A stretch of DNA of 9,671 bases from an uncultured Raoultella sp. GTDB lineage: Bacteria; Pseudomonadota; Gammaproteobacteria; Enterobacterales; Enterobacteriaceae. Shown here one piece after another: positions 7,195-9,671 of the stretch. Position 1 is the stretch's first letter; every line of letters starts with the position of its first letter. The translations under genes were made by a program, and so were the position numbers. The stretch is from positions 1 to 9,671 of the forward strand of contig CAAEVH010000027.1 of the NCBI GenBank assembly GCA_900759445.1, written 5' to 3'. The notes below the pieces were generated by a model. The model ran no database searches, was not told the origin of the DNA, and was given only the letters and a program-made list of their open reading frames with translations.

Positions 7195-9330
7195 TTGCTA
7201 AATCCGATCGTTCGTAAATTCCAGTACGGCCAACATACCGTAACGCTGGAAACCGGCATGATGGCTCGTCAGGCCACTGCTGCTGTCATGGTTAGCATGG
7301 ATGACACTGCGGTATTCGTTACCGTTGTTGGTCAGAAAAAAGCGAAGCCAGGTCAGGACTTCTTCCCGCTGACCGTTAACTATCAAGAGCGTACTTACGC
7401 AGCAGGTAAAATCCCGGGTGGTTTCTTCCGTCGTGAAGGCCGTCCAAGCGAAGGCGAAACCCTGATCGCGCGTCTGATTGACCGCCCGGTTCGTCCGCTG
7501 TTCCCGGAAGGCTTCGTCAACGAAGTTCAGGTTATCGCTACCGTTGTTTCCGTTAACCCACAGGTTAACCCGGATATCGTGGCGATGATTGGTGCTTCCG
7601 CAGCGCTGTCCCTGTCAGGTATTCCGTTCAACGGTCCTATCGGTTCTGCTCGCGTTGGTTATATCAATGACCAGTACGTTCTGAACCCGACTCAGGATGA
7701 GCTGAAAGAAAGTAAGCTGGACCTGGTTGTTGCCGGTACCGAAGCGGCAGTCCTGATGGTGGAATCTGAAGCTGAACTGCTGAGCGAAGACCAGATGCTG
7801 GGTGCGGTGGTCTTTGGCCACGAGCAGCAGCAGATTGTCATTCAGAACATCAACGACCTGGTTAAAGAAGCGGGTAAACCGCGCTGGGACTGGCAGCCGG
7901 AAGCCGTCAACGAAGCGCTGAATGCGCGCGTTGCTGCCCTGGCCGAAGCGCGTCTGAGCGATGCTTATCGTATCACTGATAAACAAGAGCGTTACGCTCA
8001 GATTGACGTGATCAAAGCGGAAACCATCGCGACGCTGATTGCTGAAGACGAAACCCTGGACGCTAACGAACTGGGTGAAATCCTGCACGCTATCGAGAAA
8101 AATGCCGTGCGTAGCCGCGTACTGGCAGGCGAGCCGCGTATCGATGGCCGTGAAAAAGATATGATTCGTGGTCTGGATGTTCGTACTGGCGTACTGCCGC
8201 GTACTCACGGTTCCGCACTGTTCACCCGTGGCGAAACTCAGGCGCTGGTGACTGCCACTCTGGGTACCGCACGTGATGCGCAGAACATTGACGAACTGAT
8301 GGGCGAGCGTACTGACTCCTTCCTGTTCCACTACAACTTCCCTCCGTACTCTGTCGGCGAGACTGGCATGGTGGGTTCACCGAAGCGTCGTGAAATCGGT
8401 CACGGTCGTCTGGCTAAGCGCGGCGTACTGGCCGTTATGCCGACCACGGAAGAATTCCCGTACACCGTTCGCGTGGTATCTGAAATCACCGAATCTAACG
8501 GTTCTTCCTCCATGGCTTCCGTGTGCGGTGCTTCTCTGGCGCTGATGGATGCTGGTGTGCCGGTGAAAGCTGCCGTTGCGGGTATCGCAATGGGTCTGGT
8601 GAAAGAAGGCGACAACTACGTCGTTCTGTCTGACATTCTGGGTGACGAAGACCACCTGGGTGATATGGACTTCAAAGTGGCGGGTTCCCGCGACGGTATC
8701 TCTGCGCTGCAGATGGATATCAAAATTGAAGGCATCACCAAAGAGATCATGCAGGTTGCACTGAACCAGGCGAAAGGTGCTCGTCTGCACATCCTGGGCG
8801 TAATGGAGCAGGCGATTAACGCGCCGCGCGGCGATATCTCCGAATTCGCACCGCGTATCCACACCATCAAGATCAGCCCGGACAAGATCAAAGACGTGAT
8901 CGGTAAAGGCGGCTCTGTGATTCGTGCGCTGACTGAAGAGACCGGTACTACCATCGAAATCGAAGATGACGGTACCGTGAAGATCGCAGCAACCGATGGC
9001 GACAAAGCGCAACACGCTATCCGTCGTATCGAAGAGATCACCGCTGAGATCGAAGTTGGCCGTGTTTACAATGGTAAAGTGACCCGTATCGTTGACTTTG
9101 GCGCATTTGTTGCCATCGGCGGCGGTAAAGAAGGTCTGGTCCACATTTCTCAGATCGCTGACAAGCGCGTAGAGAAAGTGACCGATTACCTGCAGATGGG
9201 TCAGGAAGTGCCGGTTAAAGTTCTGGAAGTTGACCGTCAGGGCCGCGTTCGTCTGAGCATTAAAGAAGCAGCTGAACAGACACAGCCTGCCGCTGCACCG
9301 GAAGCTCCGGTTGCTGAGCAAGGCGAGTAA
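7195..9330 (+). CDS. pnp: Polyribonucleotide nucleotidyltransferase (PNPase)
   Basis: PNPase is a trimeric phosphorolytic 3'-5' exoribonuclease that releases nucleoside diphosphates. It can also add tails in reverse and is part of the RNase E degradosome. With TTG 7195 as start it has 711 residues, the E. coli length, beginning [21 protein letters not shown] (7183-7187) stands seven bases upstream. GTG 7156 is in frame but lacks a good site and would place the known Shine-Dalgarno inside the gene. Domains: first RNase PH (about 1-145), helical linker (about 150-235), second RNase PH (about 310-540), KH (about 553-612, GKGG at 570-573) and S1 (about 622-690), then an Ala/Pro/Glu-rich tail. Catalytic D486 and D492 lie in [10 protein letters not shown], and S437-S439 of the phosphate site in [11 protein letters not shown]. 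Expression depends on rpsO readthrough, a nearby promoter and the cleaved leader hairpin. Confidence 0.98.
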   Translation: MLNPIVRKFQYGQHTVTLETGMMARQATAAVMVSMDDTAVFVTVVGQKKAKPGQDFFPLTVNYQERTYAAGKIPGGFFRREGRPSEGETLIARLIDRPVRPLFPEGFVNEVQVIATVVSVNPQVNPDIVAMIGASAALSLSGIPFNGPIGSARVGYINDQYVLNPTQDELKESKLDLVVAGTEAAVLMVESEAELLSEDQMLGAVVFGHEQQQIVIQNINDLVKEAGKPRWDWQPEAVNEALNARVAALAEARLSDAYRITDKQERYAQIDVIKAETIATLIAEDETLDANELGEILHAIEKNAVRSRVLAGEPRIDGREKDMIRGLDVRTGVLPRTHGSALFTRGETQALVTATLGTARDAQNIDELMGERTDSFLFHYNFPPYSVGETGMVGSPKRREIGHGRLAKRGVLAVMPTTEEFPYTVRVVSEITESNGSSSMASVCGASLALMDAGVPVKAAVAGIAMGLVKEGDNYVVLSDILGDEDHLGDMDFKVAGSRDGISALQMDIKIEGITKEIMQVALNQAKGARLHILGVMEQAINAPRGDISEFAPRIHTIKISPDKIKDVIGKGGSVIRALTEETGTTIEIEDDGTVKIAATDGDKAQHAIRRIEEITAEIEVGRVYNGKVTRIVDFGAFVAIGGGKEGLVHISQIADKRVEKVTDYLQMGQEVPVKVLEVDRQGRVRLSIKEAAEQTQPAAAPEAPVAEQGE

Positions 9331-9341
9331 GGTTGCCGTTT

Positions 9342-9363
9342 GCCCTCCGCGTTGGCGGAGGGC
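9342..9363 (+). promoter_or_regulatory. Strong stem-loop after pnp without a T tract
   Basis: GCCCTCCGC (9342-9350) pairs perfectly over nine bases with GCGGAGGGC (9355-9363) around GTTG. It starts 12 bases after the pnp stop. No run of T residues follows, so it is not a standard intrinsic terminator. It may protect the pnp 3' end from exonucleases or act as a processing or pause site, leaving nlpI open to readthrough. A weaker GGGC (9371-9374) with GCCC (9380-9383) hairpin lies just downstream. Confidence 0.6.
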
Positions 9364-9438
9364 GTATTACGGGCAGGACGCCCTGTTTGCAGCCGGGGAA
9401 CTGGACGTTCATCCAATCGTTGTCTTCGGGAGTGGGAA

Positions 9439-9671
9439 ATGAAGCCTTTTTTGCGCTGGTGTTTCGTGGCGACAGCTCTCACGCTGGCAGGATGCAGCAA
9501 CTCTGCCTGGCGTAAGGACGCAGTCCTCGCGGTGCCATTGCAACCGACTTTGCAGCAAGAAGTGATTCTGGCGCGCATGGAACAAATTCTTGCCAGTCGG
9601 GCTTTAACCGATGACGAACGCGCACAGCTTTTATATGAGCGCGGAGTGTTGTATGATAGTCTCGGTCTGAG
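9439..9671 (+). CDS. nlpI: Lipoprotein NlpI, N-terminal part (runs off the window)
   Basis: The first 77 codons are visible, and the reading frame is still open at the right edge. The family protein is about 294 residues. NlpI is an outer-membrane lipoprotein with tetratricopeptide repeats. In E. coli it acts as an adaptor that brings the murein endopeptidase MepS to the protease Prc and scaffolds cell-wall hydrolases. The start [19 protein letters not shown] is a type II signal peptide: basic MKPFLR, a hydrophobic core, and lipobox L16-A17-G18-C19, with C19 as the lipidated residue. Serine at +2 favours outer-membrane sorting. The following segment ([19 protein letters not shown] and [20 protein letters not shown]) leads into the first helical repeat. 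GGGAG (9428-9432) lies six bases before ATG 9439. The gene lies 108 bases after pnp with no terminator of standard form between, consistent with cotranscription. Truncation is by the window only. Confidence 0.95.
   Translation, partial: MKPFLRWCFVATALTLAGCSNSAWRKDAVLAVPLQPTLQQEVILARMEQILASRALTDDERAQLLYERGVLYDSLGL

Noticed and set aside
9237..9578. - strand open frame of 113 codons across the pnp-nlpI junction
   Set aside because: It is antisense to the pnp end and the nlpI start, has no ribosome-binding site, and its residues look random.

Overview
The window is a stretch of enterobacterial core chromosome. It holds the metY-rimP-nusA-infB-rbfA-truB-rpsO-pnp cluster and the first 77 codons of nlpI, all on the + strand, in the gene order known from Escherichia coli K-12. 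Protein lengths equal or nearly equal the E. coli ones as I recall them (RimP 150, NusA 495, RbfA 133, TruB 314, S15 89, PNPase 711; IF2 894 against 890). Recalled sequence similarity is very high throughout. This points to Enterobacteriaceae. An ERIC element and a Klebsiella/Enterobacter-style REP-like palindrome suggest a relative such as Enterobacter, Klebsiella, Citrobacter or Kosakonia, but I cannot settle the genus from the sequence alone.

Layout. Bases 12-88 are an initiator tRNA. Bases 89-294 are a structured leader with a candidate second promoter, a long imperfect hairpin, two short hairpins and two terminator-like hairpins. rimP (295-747), nusA (775-2262) and infB (2287-4971) follow with gaps of 27 and 24 bases. 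A 218-base gap separates infB from rbfA and is filled by an ERIC palindrome, a REP-like hairpin and an intrinsic terminator. rbfA (5190-5591) and truB (5591-6535) overlap by one base. A strong promoter and the S15-responsive leader precede rpsO (6683-6952). A bidirectional-looking terminator, a candidate extended -10 promoter and a long RNase III-type hairpin lie between rpsO and pnp (7195-9330). A 108-base gap with a strong stem-loop leads into nlpI, which runs off the right edge.

The genes work together on translation and RNA metabolism: initiator tRNA and IF2 (initiation), RimP, RbfA and S15 (30S assembly), TruB (tRNA modification), NusA (transcription elongation, pausing and termination) and PNPase (RNA decay). 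The last gene, nlpI, encodes an envelope lipoprotein. Several products control their own synthesis in E. coli: NusA through the operon leader, S15 through the rpsO leader, and PNPase with RNase III through the pnp leader. The corresponding RNA structures can be seen here.

I found no undescribed system. The points most worth a second look are in the non-coding gaps: the ERIC, REP and terminator stack before rbfA, the hairpin series after metY, and a possible SraG-like antisense RNA opposite the pnp leader.
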